Positions 10,481 to 22,715 of a stretch of DNA of 64,000 bases are shown piece by piece. Numbering within the stretch: position 1 is the stretch's first letter; every line of letters starts with the position of its first letter. The position numbers and the translations under genes are program-made. Source of the stretch: Psococerastis gibbosa. Lineage: Eukaryota > Arthropoda > Insecta > Psocodea > Psocidae. The stretch lies in assembly GCA_963971405.1 (NCBI GenBank), contig OZ020491.1, positions 23,802,855-23,866,854 of the forward strand, written 5' to 3'. The notes beneath the pieces were generated by a model. It made no database searches. It was not told the origin of the DNA and worked only from the letters and a program-made list of their open reading frames with translations.

Positions 10481-10925
10481 TAACAGAGAAAGTCTGCAGC
10501 GCCCACACAAACACCATAGATAAAGCAGAAGACAATAATGAACAATGCACAGTTACAGACCATAAGCTGAGAAGTAGTAAAAAAACTAATGGCTACCGGA
10601 CAAATATAGCATAAGCTATGATTTGTATGCAATGCCAACGCGGAGGATACATTATTCAAATATTTATAGCCATACTTGGGCCACCTAGCCGGAAAATGCC
10701 GCACAAGTTGCACTTAAAACACAACGCAGTAGGTTGCATACTGCCCAGAGAAGGGGAAAATTCACTCGCGCCAAGGAAATGTTTTGAATTTTTGGTGCCA
10801 TCTGCTACGTGTTTTGCGACCATTCAGAGCCATGGACATATAAACATATGGACTCGCAACAGCCTACCAGTCGGCAGGATTCGCGCGGCCATTTGCAATG
10901 TTTCTCAAATTCAAATTTTCTTTAT
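10481..10925. other. Unassigned region
   Basis: Overlapping frames on both strands (10429-10713 and 10618-10968) lack recognisable motifs, and one runs into family B. No gene is called. Confidence 0.4.
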
Positions 10926-11507
10926 AATTGCTTTCCAATTTATACGTAGTATAAGAAAAGCTTTGTGATGGTCGAAATTTTCGATTCCGAGATTTCAACG
11001 GATTAACACGTTTTGAGGTCCCAGGAACCCCAAAAAGTGGTTTTTACCAAATGTCTGTCTGTCGCTCTGTCTGTGCGTCGATTTCCGGGCAAACTACTCG
11101 GTCGATTTTGATGAAATTCGACATGTAGGTTCACAAAAATCATACCTCGGGACCATTTTTTTTATTTTGGGCTATCTCAACTTGGGGGGGGTTATATTTT
11201 CACATACTCAAAAAAAAAGTCTAAAAAAAATTATTTATCCAAAACGACTCCAACGATTTCTTTTAAATTCACATATATTATAGTCGTTATTAATGTTGAC
11301 AAAATGCGGGGGGTCACTTGCCCCTTGATAGTGCTTCTGGGGGTAAAAAAATAAAAATAACTACATTTTAATGAAAAATGACTAAAAAATAATTTTTCTG
11401 TTTCTGTTTTAATCATAGGAAAATTATTTACCATGAAATTACTCATTTTCTCTATCTACTAATTTTGATAAATTGGAAAGCATGTTCGAGTAAACTCGGA
11501 CCGGTTC
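10926..11507 (+). mobile_element. Family B element, complete short copy
   Basis: Runs from GCTTTCCAATTTATACG to ACTCGGACCGGTTC. Internal landmarks are TTTCGATTCCGAGATTTC, a TCTGTC tract, CATGTAGGTTCACAAAAATC, TATTTTGGGCTATCTCAA and a terminal block with ATAAATTGGAAAGCATG. TT lies on both sides. Longer copies are at 39999-40843 and 41819-42706. It has no ORF. The superfamily is unknown. Confidence 0.75.
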
Positions 11508-11954
11508 TTTCTTATGTAGCCTATTTTATTGAGTTTCGCTCTTTTTTATCAAATGATAATTTGAAACATTAAACTGGTAAATCATGCTTAAAATTACAAT
11601 CTTTTAAAGCTTTAGAAATTATCACATCCCGAGCTACAAATCATAGTCTAAAGACGAGGAAAAACCATTGGATACTGCTAAGAATGAAATATAAGACACG
11701 GCTCTAACAGACTGTCATTACCAAAACAAGGATAACAGGTACATTAATTACTATTGTGTGAAAATTCGAAAGAATTGCTCCAAACTCCCACTGCGGTGAG
11801 ACAATGTAAGTTTTTTTGATAGTGACAATGCTTTGTCCCACGCGGTACAGATAATTTTCGCATTAAAACCAGCTATCCCATCTTTGGCCCCTTATAAAAA
11901 ATACATAACCACTGTCACGATCCTCGTTAAATTAGCTCTTCTGTCTCAATTTTT
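11508..11954. other. Unassigned region between two B copies
   Basis: AT-rich; nothing recognised. Confidence 0.4.
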
Positions 11955-12260
11955 GCATTCCAATTTATACGTAGTATAAGGAAAGCTTTGTGACGGTCGA
12001 AATTTTCGATTCCGAGATTTCAACGGATTTACACGTTTTAAGGTCCCAGGAACCCAAAAAAGTGGTTTTTACGAAATGTCTGTCTGTCGTTCTGTCTGTC
12101 AGTCTGTGCGTCGATTTTCGGGCAAACTACTCAGTCGCTTTTTATGAAATTTTGCATGTAGGTTTACAAAATTCATACCTCGGGACCATTTTTTTGTATT
12201 TTGGGCTAACTCAATTCGGGGGGGGGGGGGGGGGTTTATTCTCAAAAAATTATCTATAAT
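11955..12260 (+). mobile_element. Family B, left-end fragment
   Basis: Starts GCATTCCAATTTATACGTAG and follows the 10926 copy closely as far as TTTGGGCTAACTCAATTC. It is then cut by a run of 17 G (12218-12234). Confidence 0.75.
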
Positions 12261-12394
12261 CTATAATACATTATCATGTATCAAAATGCACAGAAAATTT
12301 CAACTGTTTTTCCTGATACTTTCGGCAACCCTACGAAAGATTTTTCATGAGATATTTACTCTTATACGGGTGTTCCCTCACCGGTGGTCTCTTA

Positions 12395-12560
12395 AGACTT
12401 CGGTGGCAAGGTGGTAGCGTGCTAGTACTTGTGCGAGTATGTACACCTTGCGTTCGGAGACGTGTCGTAACTCGACACAAGTACCCATTAGGTGACTTAG
12501 TGAGGCGATTGAAGAGGTATTCATTCATTAAATTGTTTGTATGCGATTTAGCCTTTTTTT
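12395..12560 (+). mobile_element. Family G repeat, possible SINE
   Basis: TTCGGTGGCAAGGTGGTAGC through AGTACCCATTAGGTGAC to TTAAATTGTTTGTATGCG is the same sequence as 3430-3600. The open frames on both strands here are shadows of the repeat. Confidence 0.55.
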
Positions 12561-14749
12561 GTTTTGTTTCTGCGGAAGTGGTAAACCTGCAAACCAAGGA
12601 CCTGTGCCTCTACTTGCCCTCCCCCCCCCCCCTTCATCACTGCCATGACCATTTACATGTATGAGTCAGGGTAGCATCTAGGTAGTATGGGATTAACTGA
12701 GCGTTCAACCTCTCGCGAGGCCGCACTAAAAGACGAAAGAAGATAAGACGATAATGATACAGCACTAAATTAACATAATATTTTGTGCATAGCGCATCGT
12801 CATGACAATCAAGTTAACACGGCAACCAAAACAAACAGGAACGTGTAGTAGTTAACGTCATCGTGTAAATTATGGGTGGTCACGAATTTGGTGTAGACTG
12901 TAGAGCAAAGATGTCGGAATACACTGTCGAACATGAGATCCTTCAAGTTGAGTATCACAAGATAGAAAATCCAAGAGTAATTTGAATATATAATTTAAAT
13001 GGGGAGAGAAAAAGGAGAGATTTCATGCCCAACGATAATAAAACAGAGTAGATCGCGTAGAACGAACATAAGCTTACAATGAACATTGTCTATAGCGGGT
13101 AAACGTAGAGGAAACTGTCAAAGATGGTCAAAGTAAATGTGATTAACCTTTTAACAAAAACACAAAAAACCACACGAGGAGCATAAAGACCCGCATCCGG
13201 AACGTATAAATAAGCAAAACCTGTCAGTGTGGTAAACAATTATTAATACTACGATATGGTTAATTACTGCAGAACAGAATCGACTGATAAAAGAGATGTT
13301 TATGACGCAAAAAGAGAAACGAGTAGATCGTCCTAACAATTTTCAACACGCATGAAAAATGACTGATTAAACATGCAATCATTAAAGAGTCGGCCTTTTG
13401 CCTAGTTTCAAATATACAGTATTAAAAAAGTTAATGGGCTGTCGATTTAAAGCAATTATCCATTATTTCTACACGGAAAACCTTTTATTTCACGAATGAA
13501 ACCTATGATCCTGTATCGATAGCATGGGTGAATCAGGCATCAAAGTCATTTGTATGAACAATAGCTTTCATATGATTCACATGGAAAATCGCTATTCACT
13601 TAGCATAGCGGATCCCTTTTAATTTCTTAGCATTAGCCGATTCCTTTTAATTTCTTAGAAGGCTATAATACATTAATACTTCTAAGGTTCAACTATGTTC
13701 AAATTCTAAACGAGAATTGAATAAAAAAACAACTTTTTAACCCAGGATAGCGAATCTTAAGATGGTGGGAGGAAAGCCTTCAATGTGCACAAAATCAATT
13801 GAAATATCGATCATGGAGCTGTGAAAAATGGCATATCCCTTGGAAGAAATTGAATTTATAGCACTAGAATCTATATTTCTTGTGAAAAGAAAAATTGATT
13901 TTTTATAAAAAAAAAAAAATACATTTGGGATGTCCCAATTCTTATTTAAAAAAATAACCTAGGCCTATACCTGTAGGTTTGCCGGTTGTACTGGTTAAAA
14001 CAAAACAAAATCTAGATGAAAGTTCAACCTATGCGTATACCTATTCAGAACAGTTCCAAAATTCGACAACACTCCACAATGCGTTTTTTTCACTATTCGA
14101 CAAACCAGGCGAAAAAGACAGCATCAGAGAACCCCCCAATAAACATGCTACAAACAACAGCCAGGTAAATCTACGCTGAATCGTGCTAAAGCATGGCTTA
14201 ACCATCAGTAAAACCTGCACGAACATAATCGCCTCAATACAAAACTGTCATTTGTTACAAATCTGACCTTATTACAGACAGAAAATTGCATAGAAACCAT
14301 CAGTGATTATCCAAAAGGGAAGAATTGTATAAAGCTGTTTACCTTGAGTAAAGCAGGCATTGGTAGTCGGCTCGTTTTGAACATACAAACTGAACTTAAA
14401 CTGTTCACAATAATCACCACATAACACCACACTCGGTACAACTGATTGGTGAACTGGCTTGATCCAAACAGTAACTACCGAACGGCTGGTTTACCGTATG
14501 GGGGGGACTGCCTGCGCGGGAGTGCTTAAGAAGTCTACTGCGCATGATGGTACTAGAATTTGTAGGGACAGCTGTTCTACGTAACGCAGATAGGTCGAAC
14601 CTGGTTGACCGGTACCATAATAATCAAAACTAAAGGCTGCTCAAATACTTGTAGTAAACTGGGTTAAGTCTGTGAGAATCGAAATTGAAATGACAAAAGC
14701 AAACAAAACGGACTTCAATACTTATTTATTTACATTTTATTTCCATGAC
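12561..14749. other. Unassigned 2.2-kb region
   Basis: A poly(C) run lies at 12621-12632. No repeat family seen elsewhere in the window was recognised, and open frames are under 70 codons. This is one of the longest stretches without an identified element, so a spliced gene or promoter could be hidden here. Confidence 0.4.
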
Positions 14750-15125
14750 AGGAAGACCTATCTGAGTGTGCCCATACTGACATTCAGGGTGTCCAGCGAC
14801 ATGAAATAAAAAATCCCTTTCGGCTCTGGCCGCTACCTCTACGCTACCTACGCTATGTATGTAATAAGAAATATTTCATTATTTTCCCGACCACAACATT
14901 AACACACTAAACACTCTTGTGTTCCAAATTTCGAACCACAATGCCGACTATGAACTTTTACTAATCAAATTATTTTCACATTGACTGGACGCCATCTTAA
15001 AATGGTTGATTTGTCGTAAAAAGTGTGATTACCCCTATCGTAGATAATAATACGGGCTTTCAGTCAGATTTTAATTTATTCCTCAGCGACCAATATTAAC
15101 TGAGATATATTGTATGTTTGGCTCA
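14750..15125 (+). mobile_element. Family D dispersed repeat
   Basis: Shared with 49615-49945 (plus) and with the split copy at 39845-40985 (minus). Landmarks are TTCATTATTTTCCCGACCAC, GACTATGAACTTTTACT, GTAGATAATAATACGGGC and CAATATTAACTGAGATAT. No coding capacity; class unknown. Confidence 0.65.
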
Positions 15126-15194
15126 ACAGTGAGCGGTAAGCGGTTTGTTTGGTCGAATTCAACTTCATCTCGGGGGTCTGCAAGAAGTTCTTCT

Positions 15195-15275
15195 TCGTCT
15201 TCTTCAGCCAACGCCCGTCCATAGTTGGTAGGCCATTTGACGCCGTGCCGCATAGTAGAGCTAGTTAGTTAGAAG
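15195..15275 (+). mobile_element. Family C 5'-type fragment
   Basis: CTTCAGCCAACGCCCGTC followed by CATTTGACGCCGTGCCGC and ATAGTAGAGCT matches the start of the copy at 48945-49130. Confidence 0.5.
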
Positions 15276-15618
15276 TCAGTTAGAAGTAGCTAGAGGCGAT
15301 CTGATCTTGGCCCCCCTCAAAAAATATTTTATATACATGGCACTATTTCTTATGAAAACGCCTTAATTTAATTTTTCTAATATTTGAGGGAGATTTTTCA
15401 AAATATTTTGTAAACCAAGAACGATTTAAAAACTTAATTTCTCGTTCTACAATATTGTATGTCAGCCACAAATATGCTACACGAAAAGTCAGGTGAAAAA
15501 TCTTGCTATACGATATTTAACCGACTGTTTTACTACCGTCCTCTAAAACCGGAAAATTATATTGGGTGAAAAATTCAGGTGAGGAAATATAAATGTACTG
15601 CGAAAGCTTCTATTGTTC
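15276..15618. other. Unassigned AT-rich spacer
   Basis: No ORF or repeat was recognised in this short stretch upstream of the duplication. Confidence 0.4.
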
Positions 15619-15753
15619 ATCTGCACATCTTAAAATATAGTATATTTCAGGTTATAGAATGATTAATTAATTAAGTTCGTCTATTTTTCATCTGCACATC
15701 TTAAAATATAGTATATTTCAGGTTATAGAATGATTAATTAATTAAGTTCATCC
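15619..15753. repeat. 69-bp tandem duplication next to the 3-kb repeat
   Basis: TTCATCTGCACATCTTAAAA through TTAATTAATTAAGTTC occurs twice in a row, directly before the first base matching window position 1. Whether it also precedes copy 1 cannot be seen. Confidence 0.85.
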
Positions 15754-16124
15754 AAATTGCCAGCAATTATTTACAGCTTTACAGTTATTTACAATTTACA
15801 ACTCATTTTCGTGATAGTACGGTATATTGAAGGAGACAGAGAGAGCGTACAACTTGTTCTGTTTACTTTTAAAACATGACGTCTGATTTCTACGATTCCA
15901 TGGAATGTTTCAACAATAGTATAAGTTAACCATGACATTAAACGTCAACCGAATGGAAAGCGGTTGGCAATGCCTAACAAGTTGAATGGTACTTAAGATT
16001 GTGACGTCCAGAGTAACCGGTTCACGAATTTATCGCTAACTGCTATATGATAACAAATGTGGTAGTAACACAGTGCGAATATCTTTTTCATTAGGTGTAG
16101 GTACGAGTAAACAAAGAATACTCA

Positions 16125-16355
16125 ATGGAGAATACATTGGCCGATAAAAGTCTACGATGCCTGAGACACGTCGTAAGAATGTCAAAAGATGAACAAAATG
16201 TACAAAGCAAGAATGGCGGGAAGGCACTGCAGAGACGTCCACAAAACCGCTGGAAGGATGAATTAGAAAACAATCTCCGCGAGTTGGGGTTTCTAGATGT
16301 TGGAACTAGAGTTCTGTATCTAGGAGAGATAATGAAATGAAATGAAAAATGTCCT
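16125..16355 (+). pseudogene. LINE C-terminal remnant (duplicate)
   Basis: Identical to 372-602 in the first block. Confidence 0.6.
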
Positions 16356-16402
16356 TATATTAGGCGAGCTTTAGCCCCGAAAAGCTACTTTAACCTATAT
16401 TA

Positions 16403-16544
16403 GGCGCATGTTCCACCTACGTCAATAGTCAATAGTAAATGTGGTATTGACGTGGTAGCAGACATTAAAGACATGCTAAAAATGTCGGCTACCACGTCAA
16501 TACCACATTTACTATTGACTATAGTCGTAGGTGGAATAAGCGCC
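16403..16544. mobile_element. Palindromic MITE A1 (duplicate)
   Basis: Identical to 650-791. Confidence 0.8.
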
Positions 16545-16720
16545 TCATTAACAAATAAAAAAGAGAAAACAATAACGGAACATACACTCATTCATTCACT
16601 CTCACACTTCACTCCCCAGAACCTGATAGCATAGATAAGACATTCACTTCCCGCCATTAATATGCAATATATTTGCATTTTTTGGGCCACTCACCACGCC
16701 ATGTTGTAAAAACGTACCAG

Positions 16721-17112
16721 CAGCCCTATTATGGCGATTTGGGATCAACATAATACCGGGCTTATGTTTTAATATCGCATTACTAAGGTGTTAAAATATG
16801 CGCGGGAAATTCAAATTAATACATTATAGGAATACAAGAGAATGGTTGCATTGTTCCATAATTGAAGGAAGGTACTAATAAACATTAAAATGTACAGGTA
16901 GAATTTTGAAATGTAGTAAGAATTTTAATTAGCTTGTCTACATCTAAGGCAGAAAAATTGAAAATTCGCCCATATAGAAAATGAAGACAATTTTCTTTCT
17001 AAAAAGGATTAATTTATCAATTTGAATTTCCCGCGCATTTTGCACTCATTTGTTTCAAATAATTGAATAAACCCCGGCAATATGTTAATCCCAAATTGCC
17101 ATAATAGGGAAG
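16721..17112. mobile_element. Hairpin element K (duplicate)
   Basis: Counterpart of 968-1359. The only substitution seen between the blocks (17080) lies in its right arm. Confidence 0.65.
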
Positions 17113-17202
17113 CAGGTGGTCGCAGGATTCAAAAAAATATTTTTGGCACGCTAGAATGTGTCTCATCCCTCCTATATAGAAGCCTAGGTGAAGCTTCGTA
17201 AA

Positions 17203-17582
17203 GGCGCCCATTCCACCGACCGGCTAGGGCTATTTACAAAAACGGTGACGTGGTAGCAGACATTCAAGACTTAGGTGGCGTTTCCATCGACCTCGCATTG
17301 CAGAATGCAAATGACATTGACGGAAATTATAATTTTTCTTTTTATAGAAATCTATTAAAATGCTTGTACTTAACATATCCCATGACGCCATTTTTTAATT
17401 TTAGTTTGTTTGTGATTTTACTGTATGATCATTGATCAATTTTAACTATGACATAGAGGAAAATATACATTTTCGTCAATTCTGCAATGCGAGGTCGGTG
17501 GAAACCCCGCCTAAGTCTTGAATGTCTGCTACCACGTCACTGTTTTTGTAAATAGCCCTGGCCGGTCGGTGGAATGGGCGCC
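17203..17582. mobile_element. MITE A2 (duplicate)
   Basis: Identical to 1450-1829. Confidence 0.8.
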
Positions 17583-17957
17583 AAAAACCAAGAGGACTAC
17601 AAGTTGTTGTCGAGCAGGCCAAAGCCTACCCTGTAACTGTAGAGCTGTAGAGAAATTTAATAAAGAAAGGCTTATGCAATACAATAGCCTGATTGACTAA
17701 ATGCCCGCTGGGGCCCTGACAGATGACAATAAGACATAATGTCGTATTATCACATCATAAAATTCCATTAATGTACTGAAAACTCATCAATACAAAAGAG
17801 TGATTCACTAATGGTATAATAGTAGCTAACTGATGTAATATTAAATAATTTGTCTTCAATGTAGCTGAGCTTCTGAGTTTTAGGCGCAAAGTTTTAGTCA
17901 TTTATCATGAAAATTGAATCATTTTTTGTCTCCCAGAACTATACTAAATCAATAAAT

Positions 17958-18149
17958 AAATAACACCTTGTTTTGTTCTGTTATTAAGCCAGCCTAGCGG
18001 AGTTAGGGCTATAAACCCCTCTCTTACACTCAACTAGGAAGACCTGGGACCGCCTGCTTTACATGCCCTCCGAAGCATGGCCAGAAAATGTAGCCAGCAA
18101 CCAACAACCAAAAGTCCGAGTCCGTACCACTACTCAACATGTCCTGACT
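17958..18149 (-). mobile_element. SINE family S (duplicate)
   Basis: Identical to 2205-2396. Confidence 0.75.
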
Positions 18150-18182
18150 TGATACTATCAAGGGGCAACCGACCTATTGGTT

Positions 18183-18507
18183 TTTTTCGGACATTAATAA
18201 CGACTAAATTATATGTGAATTTAAAAAAAAATGGAGCCGTTTTTGGGAAATAATTTTTTAGACGTTTTTATTTTTTATTTTTTGGAATGTTAAACCCCCC
18301 AAAATTGAGTTAGCCCAAAATAAAATAAAATGATCCTGAGGTATGGTTTTTATGAACCTACATGCCACATTTCATGAAAATCTACAGAGTAGTTTTCCCA
18401 CAAATCGACGAACAGACAGGCCAGACAGAAATTTAAAAAAAAAAAAACTTTTTTGATTCCTATATGACCTCAAAACGTGTAAATCCACTGAAATCCCGAA
18501 ATCGAAA
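18183..18507 (-). mobile_element. Family B fragment (duplicate)
   Basis: Identical to 2430-2754. Confidence 0.7.
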
Positions 18508-19090
18508 ATGTCTACCTTTTTCTGCTTAATGGTACATATACAGAGCCATTTCCAACTACATCAACGTCCTACCACTTCTGACCGATACCCTCCTGGAAGC
18601 GGACCACCTCCGTCAGCACCTCTCTGTCCAATTCCTAGAGCACATCAATATACATTTGAAGACGTCAGGGAAAGGTGCATTTTTGGCCGAAATTGAGATA
18701 ATGGTGGCATTCTGTTAAGTTTTTAATGTAGTTTTAGATGACCTAACAAAAGCGAAGAAAAGCAAGTAAGGTTCTGCACAAATCGGGTGGGGAAAAAAAC
18801 AGTATGCATGGGAAGAAACGGCTACTTTCAACTTTAAAATTCGTTTTCTGAAAAATCGACTATTGATCACCTTTCCTGTTTTTCCCCTGTCGTCTTCATT
18901 TGTGAAAGGCGGCAACTTCCCTTGATCCTGCATGCAACCTGCTAATTAGCTCTATCCTCCCCCGGCTGTAGAAGGGGCACTCAAAGGTTATGTGGTCTGG
19001 AGTGCCTTCCTGATCTCCACACTCACAGAGAGGAGACTCCCGGACACCAATCCAGGTACGAACATCATTCATAGCTTTCCTAATACTCCA
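18508..19090 (-). pseudogene. Jockey/R1-like LINE 3' end
   Basis: On the minus strand 19090-18896 is open for 65 codons up to TGA. It carries a zinc-knuckle-like tail: WIGVRESPLCECGD, then TPDHITFECPFY, giving C-x-C-x8-H-x4-C. This pattern is typical of the C-terminus of Jockey- and R1-type reverse-transcriptase proteins. The untranslated 3' part follows (18895-18508) and is shared with copy 1 of the large duplication. The element is 5'-truncated at 19090 against a family-B terminus (TATAAATTGGAAAGC). It supplies no functional protein. Confidence 0.75.
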
Positions 19091-19274
19091 TATAAATTGG
19101 AAAGCAAAAATCCTAAATTATATCAGTGTACATCCGGCGATAAATTAATCGTTAGCTTGGAAATTTCTATAAAACGTCACCCCTCGGCTATTTCCCGGCA
19201 TATGATTAACACAGCATTGACGCAAATTCAAACAGCTGTTCGACATTGAGCTATTATTCAAGCTGGAGATGAGG

Positions 19275-19860
19275 AAATGCGTATTATGAGTAACATAAAG
19301 GGTCTTCACAATGTCGGTGTTAGCGAGTTATCTAGTTAGAAGTGTTATCCAAGTTAACACACAATCGTGAGTGGGCCCCGGGGTGAGTTATTATGCCAAA
19401 TCAAAAACATTGCTGAGCCAATTTATTCACAATTAGCTGGATTCTCGGTACAGAGAAAGAAAGTCATTGATACAAAGTAATTAAACGGTTAGAATAATGT
19501 TAGTAATCGGGAAAAAAGCGTGATGGTGGTAAAAATGACACGAGTTGCGATTTTGGGAACAATACATTTAGTTTCACCTCAGAAGAATTCCTTCAGCTAA
19601 GAGGAAAACTATATAGTAAGGGACTTCAAAATGTCGGTTTTACCGAGTTATCTAATTAGAAATGTTACCCAAGTTAACACACAATCGTGAGTGAACCCCG
19701 GGGTGAGTTATTATGCTAAATCGAAAAAATTTAACAGAGTAAACAACGTGGTAGCAGTTAGGACGTTCGTCGCATTGTTTTATAGAAACTATCAGAACTC
19801 TATTCTATTTTTTAAATTGTATATTTTATTTATTTAAGTTATTCAGTTTTTAAGTATGTC
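19275..19860 (+). mobile_element. Family L repeat with internal duplication
   Basis: 19430-19850 is shared with 43120-43520 (AAAAATGACACGAGTTG, AACACACAATCGTGAGTG, AACAACGTGGTAG). The part around 19290-19415 repeats the segment 19610-19735 (CACACAATCGTGAGTG and GGGGTGAGTTATTATGC in both). Element type unknown. Confidence 0.6.
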
Positions 19861-20059
19861 CGGTAATTGCTTGTGACACAATACAAAATGTAAATATTAC
19901 AAAATACCAAACGCGTGTTTGAAATCAACCGAAATTAACAAATATGGCGGCGGTCAAACACCTATCGATGGCAGCACTACCTAAATGACACGGTTATAAC
20001 CAGCTCCACCCTAGCCGACCACCTGATTTCTGATAAGAATTTCACAACAGGATTTTTAT

Positions 20060-20150
20060 TTTTTATGCCCCCCCCCCCCCAAGCTTGGCGCTCTGGGCAA
20101 ATGCAGAGTCCGCTCATTTATAGAACAGGGCCTGAAGACATTTATATTAC
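20060..20150 (+). mobile_element. Poly(C)-linked repeat N
   Basis: A run of 13 C (20068-20080), then AAGCTTGGCGCTCTGGG, ATAGAACAGGGCCTG. The same order occurs at 42780-42860 after 15 C. Likely the end of a decayed element. Confidence 0.5.
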
Positions 20151-20159
20151 AGTCCCAGC

Positions 20160-20265
20160 GTTAAGAAAGTCCTCCAGCTGGTTCCGCTCTTGAATTTAGG
20201 CTTGTAGCACATGGTCACGGTCGGCTAACTTGCTGACGTAGGTTCATGTAAAACAGCTATAATTT
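20160..20265 (+). mobile_element. Family I repeat
   Basis: AAAGTCCTCCAGCTGGTTCC through CTTGCTGACGTAGGTTC is repeated in inverse orientation at 50924-51012. Type unknown. Confidence 0.55.
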
Positions 20266-20384
20266 GTAAAATTCCTTTACTTACTTTACCATTTTTTTTT
20301 TCGGGCCTAAAAGTCAGTTAGTTAGTAGGAAGTAATTTTTAATGTTAGTAGTTGTAGTGTTCGTCGGGTTAATAACGACTTAGG

Positions 20385-20630
20385 CCTCATATTTGGGCAC
20401 ATAGAGCGACCCCGACTTGACTGTCCTACGCCAGCCCATAGGACAGTGGACCTCCTGATTATTGTGGATTCCGAACCACCTGGGAAACAGTGAAGTCACA
20501 CGATTAGTTCGGAGGTGACCAGGACAAGTCCTACCCTGTTTCCCTACCGGCACTGTGCCCACGACCAAGTTATCTGCAGCTTTGAGCCTGCTCTGGTCCA
20601 CTGGATTCAACTTGGTATGGCGGCCGGCTA
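20385..20630 (+). mobile_element. Family C repeat, diverged
   Basis: Contains GGACCTCCTGATTATTGTGG, CACACGATTAGTTCGGAGG, GCACTGTGCCCACGACCAAG and the end GGATTCAACTTGGTATGGC, as in other family C copies. Confidence 0.6.
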
Positions 20631-20965
20631 ATTTTTAGTGTTAGTGAGGTATTAAGTGCAAGCCGCTGGCATGAGCTTCGGCTTTTTTGTTCACTGATAT
20701 AAAAAATTAATAAAATATACCAATTATTATTATCATTTAAATTAAACTCACCAGCCAGTAAATAAATTGCACTCATGTACTATCCTTACGGCATCAATAG
20801 AACGGAACAGCAAAAGTCCTTACCTAGAAATAAAACAAGCAGATTTAAAAGAAAATAATTAAAAAATTAATATACAAACCTATGTTTCTACTTTCTAGGG
20901 CAAAAAAGTTGGATACTGCCACTTCAATTGCTCTTACAAGGGCTGCGGTTTGTTATGTCCCGGTA

Positions 20966-21814
20966 CGCGTATTCAGAAACCCCATATCAAAATTGGCTCC
21001 ATGCAATCACATCTATGAGAGTTGTTATATTCCCGCTAAAATTTTAAATTTTAAATGACTATTTACATTAACGCGTACCAATCGGGGTTTACATGGTTTA
21101 AATAATTTAATTTTCAGGAAAATTATTAATTTGTGTGTAATTCTTTTATCAGTATTGAATGCTGCTTTAAACTACATAGATAGTTTTTCTAAGGCACTGC
21201 TAAGCTCCATGCTCAAAATATTTGCGAATAACCGGGTTTTAGGTTTAAATCCCTGATTCATTAATATTTTGAGCATGGGGCATAGCAGCAACCTACAAAA
21301 AATACCTAGTATAGAGAATTAGCACTTCAGTCGCTTTGCCTATAAAAAACACAAATTAAAAGTGGGCCCATTCTTAAAAATTAAATTTTCTTACAATGTT
21401 GACAAAAATGCTCCGACAACCCCTTAAGTGAATGTAACTTTGAAAATGTGTTAATTGAGGTTAATTTACTATGCAAATAAATACTAGAAAAATTTCCGCA
21501 AATTCGAAATAGTTTTGCACCTATACCCAGTAATTTGTGTTATTTTCGAATAATGATACATCTTACAACTTTTTATATTCCACACTTTCTGCGTAAAGTT
21601 TTATAACAAATAACAAAGCCTATCAAAGAGGGACAAAATATGGGGACTCATGAAACACCACCGTCTGAAAACTTTTTTTACGTAAGCTAAGTATACATTA
21701 TTGAATTCCAATACCGCGTTCCATTTTTGAAAAACGGCGTGCTGGGCAAAATGTACTTAGGCCATCCTTGTATGGCTTTAGTACCAATTTTGATATGGGG
21801 TTTCCGAATACGCG
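20966..21814. mobile_element. TIR element J
   Basis: A 31-bp inverted repeat bounds 849 bp: 20966-20996 (CGCGTATTCAGAAACCCC...) against 21784-21814 (...GGGGTTTCCGAATACGCG), with one mismatch. Near the centre a perfect 16-bp inverted pair occurs (CCATGCTCAAAATATT at 21207-21222, AATATTTTGAGCATGG at 21263-21278). The interior holds no credible ORF. Exact ends and any target duplication are uncertain. Confidence 0.55.
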
Positions 21815-22715
21815 CCCGGTACACCCGGACGATTCCAGCGCCAGAATTTTGTTATGGGAGCAAGTGGGTTGATTGCAAAACCCCAGAGTCTACATCAGCA
21901 GATTACTGTCGCTGGCTGATCGCTGATCACATGCGGGAGCACGATTTTCCTCTCGTCACGCCGGCAAATCAGAAATTTTCTGAAGTGCGTTCAGAAATAG
22001 ACTGTTTTTTTTTTGCACCAACCCATTTGTTCCCATGTTTGTATAAATGTACTTAATTGAAAATGCCTCCTCATGTTGTTTTTTGTTACCACTACTTTAG
22101 CACATGGAATTAATTGTTTATTTTAATTTAATTTCGACTCTCAGAAGAAATCTTTTGTTTGGACCATTGAACAATGAATTGGTATATTTTTGTACAATTA
22201 AATAATTTTCTATTTCTAAAGCAAATTTTTCTGCGAATCGCCGGCGATAAAATCGTACCGGGCCTAAAAAAATACGCGATGGCCAAACAAACTGCAAAAG
22301 ATACACGACTTGCTGTATTTTGGGACATAGCATTATGTCCCACCTAGTGAAGGACAATTTTTCTTCTAGGTTTCAAATCAAGACTCGAACACATTCGGTT
22401 TATAGTCTGAATGCCTAGATCAGGCATAGGTGCGTATTTTCCACTCCTCGGCAAAAGTAGTTGTCAGAGTTAATAAGCACGAACAAAAAAATATTTCCAA
22501 TTAAAATTTAAATTACTTCATGAACGCTCCCCGAACGTCATACAACTAGGCATACACCGTGTCGTTTCGATCGTAATGGTAGTAAAAGTATTAATAATGA
22601 TCTTGGAATGCATTAACCTATGATCTACCGTCACCTAAATTATTACAAGCAGTTCCGGCTTCAATATGAATCACAGTCATTCGCGCAGTGACGATATAGA
22701 CCCCATTGGAAATAA
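21815..22715. other. Unassigned region before the satellite
   Basis: An open frame 21727-22056 runs out of element J and has no known motif. The minus frames at 22118-22357 are AT-driven. Nothing assigned. Confidence 0.4.

Larger units (their letters stand above)
15754..18804 (+). repeat. 3.05-kb direct segmental duplication, copy 2
   Basis: Matches 1-3051 with a single difference noticed (A at 17080). That change removes a minus-strand stop codon and so creates a spurious 64-codon frame at 17017-17211 that is absent from copy 1. Right of 18804 the sequences part: this copy continues for about 280 bp of LINE before both regions again show TATAAATTGGAAAGCAAAAA. Confidence 0.95.

Noticed and set aside
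12331-12664. Overlapping 88- and 105-codon frames on both strands
   Set aside because: Explained by family G repeat sequence; other copies do not keep them open.
17017-17211. 64-codon minus-strand frame present only in the second duplication block
   Set aside because: Created by the single substitution at 17080 inside hairpin element K; the first block has a stop there.
1-18804. 3-kb repeats as LTRs of a 19-kb retrotransposon
   Set aside because: The repeats contain assorted older elements and the 12.7-kb interior has no gag, pol or primer-binding features; a segmental duplication fits better.
21727-22056. 109-codon frame
   Set aside because: Overlaps the right terminus of element J and shows no known domain.
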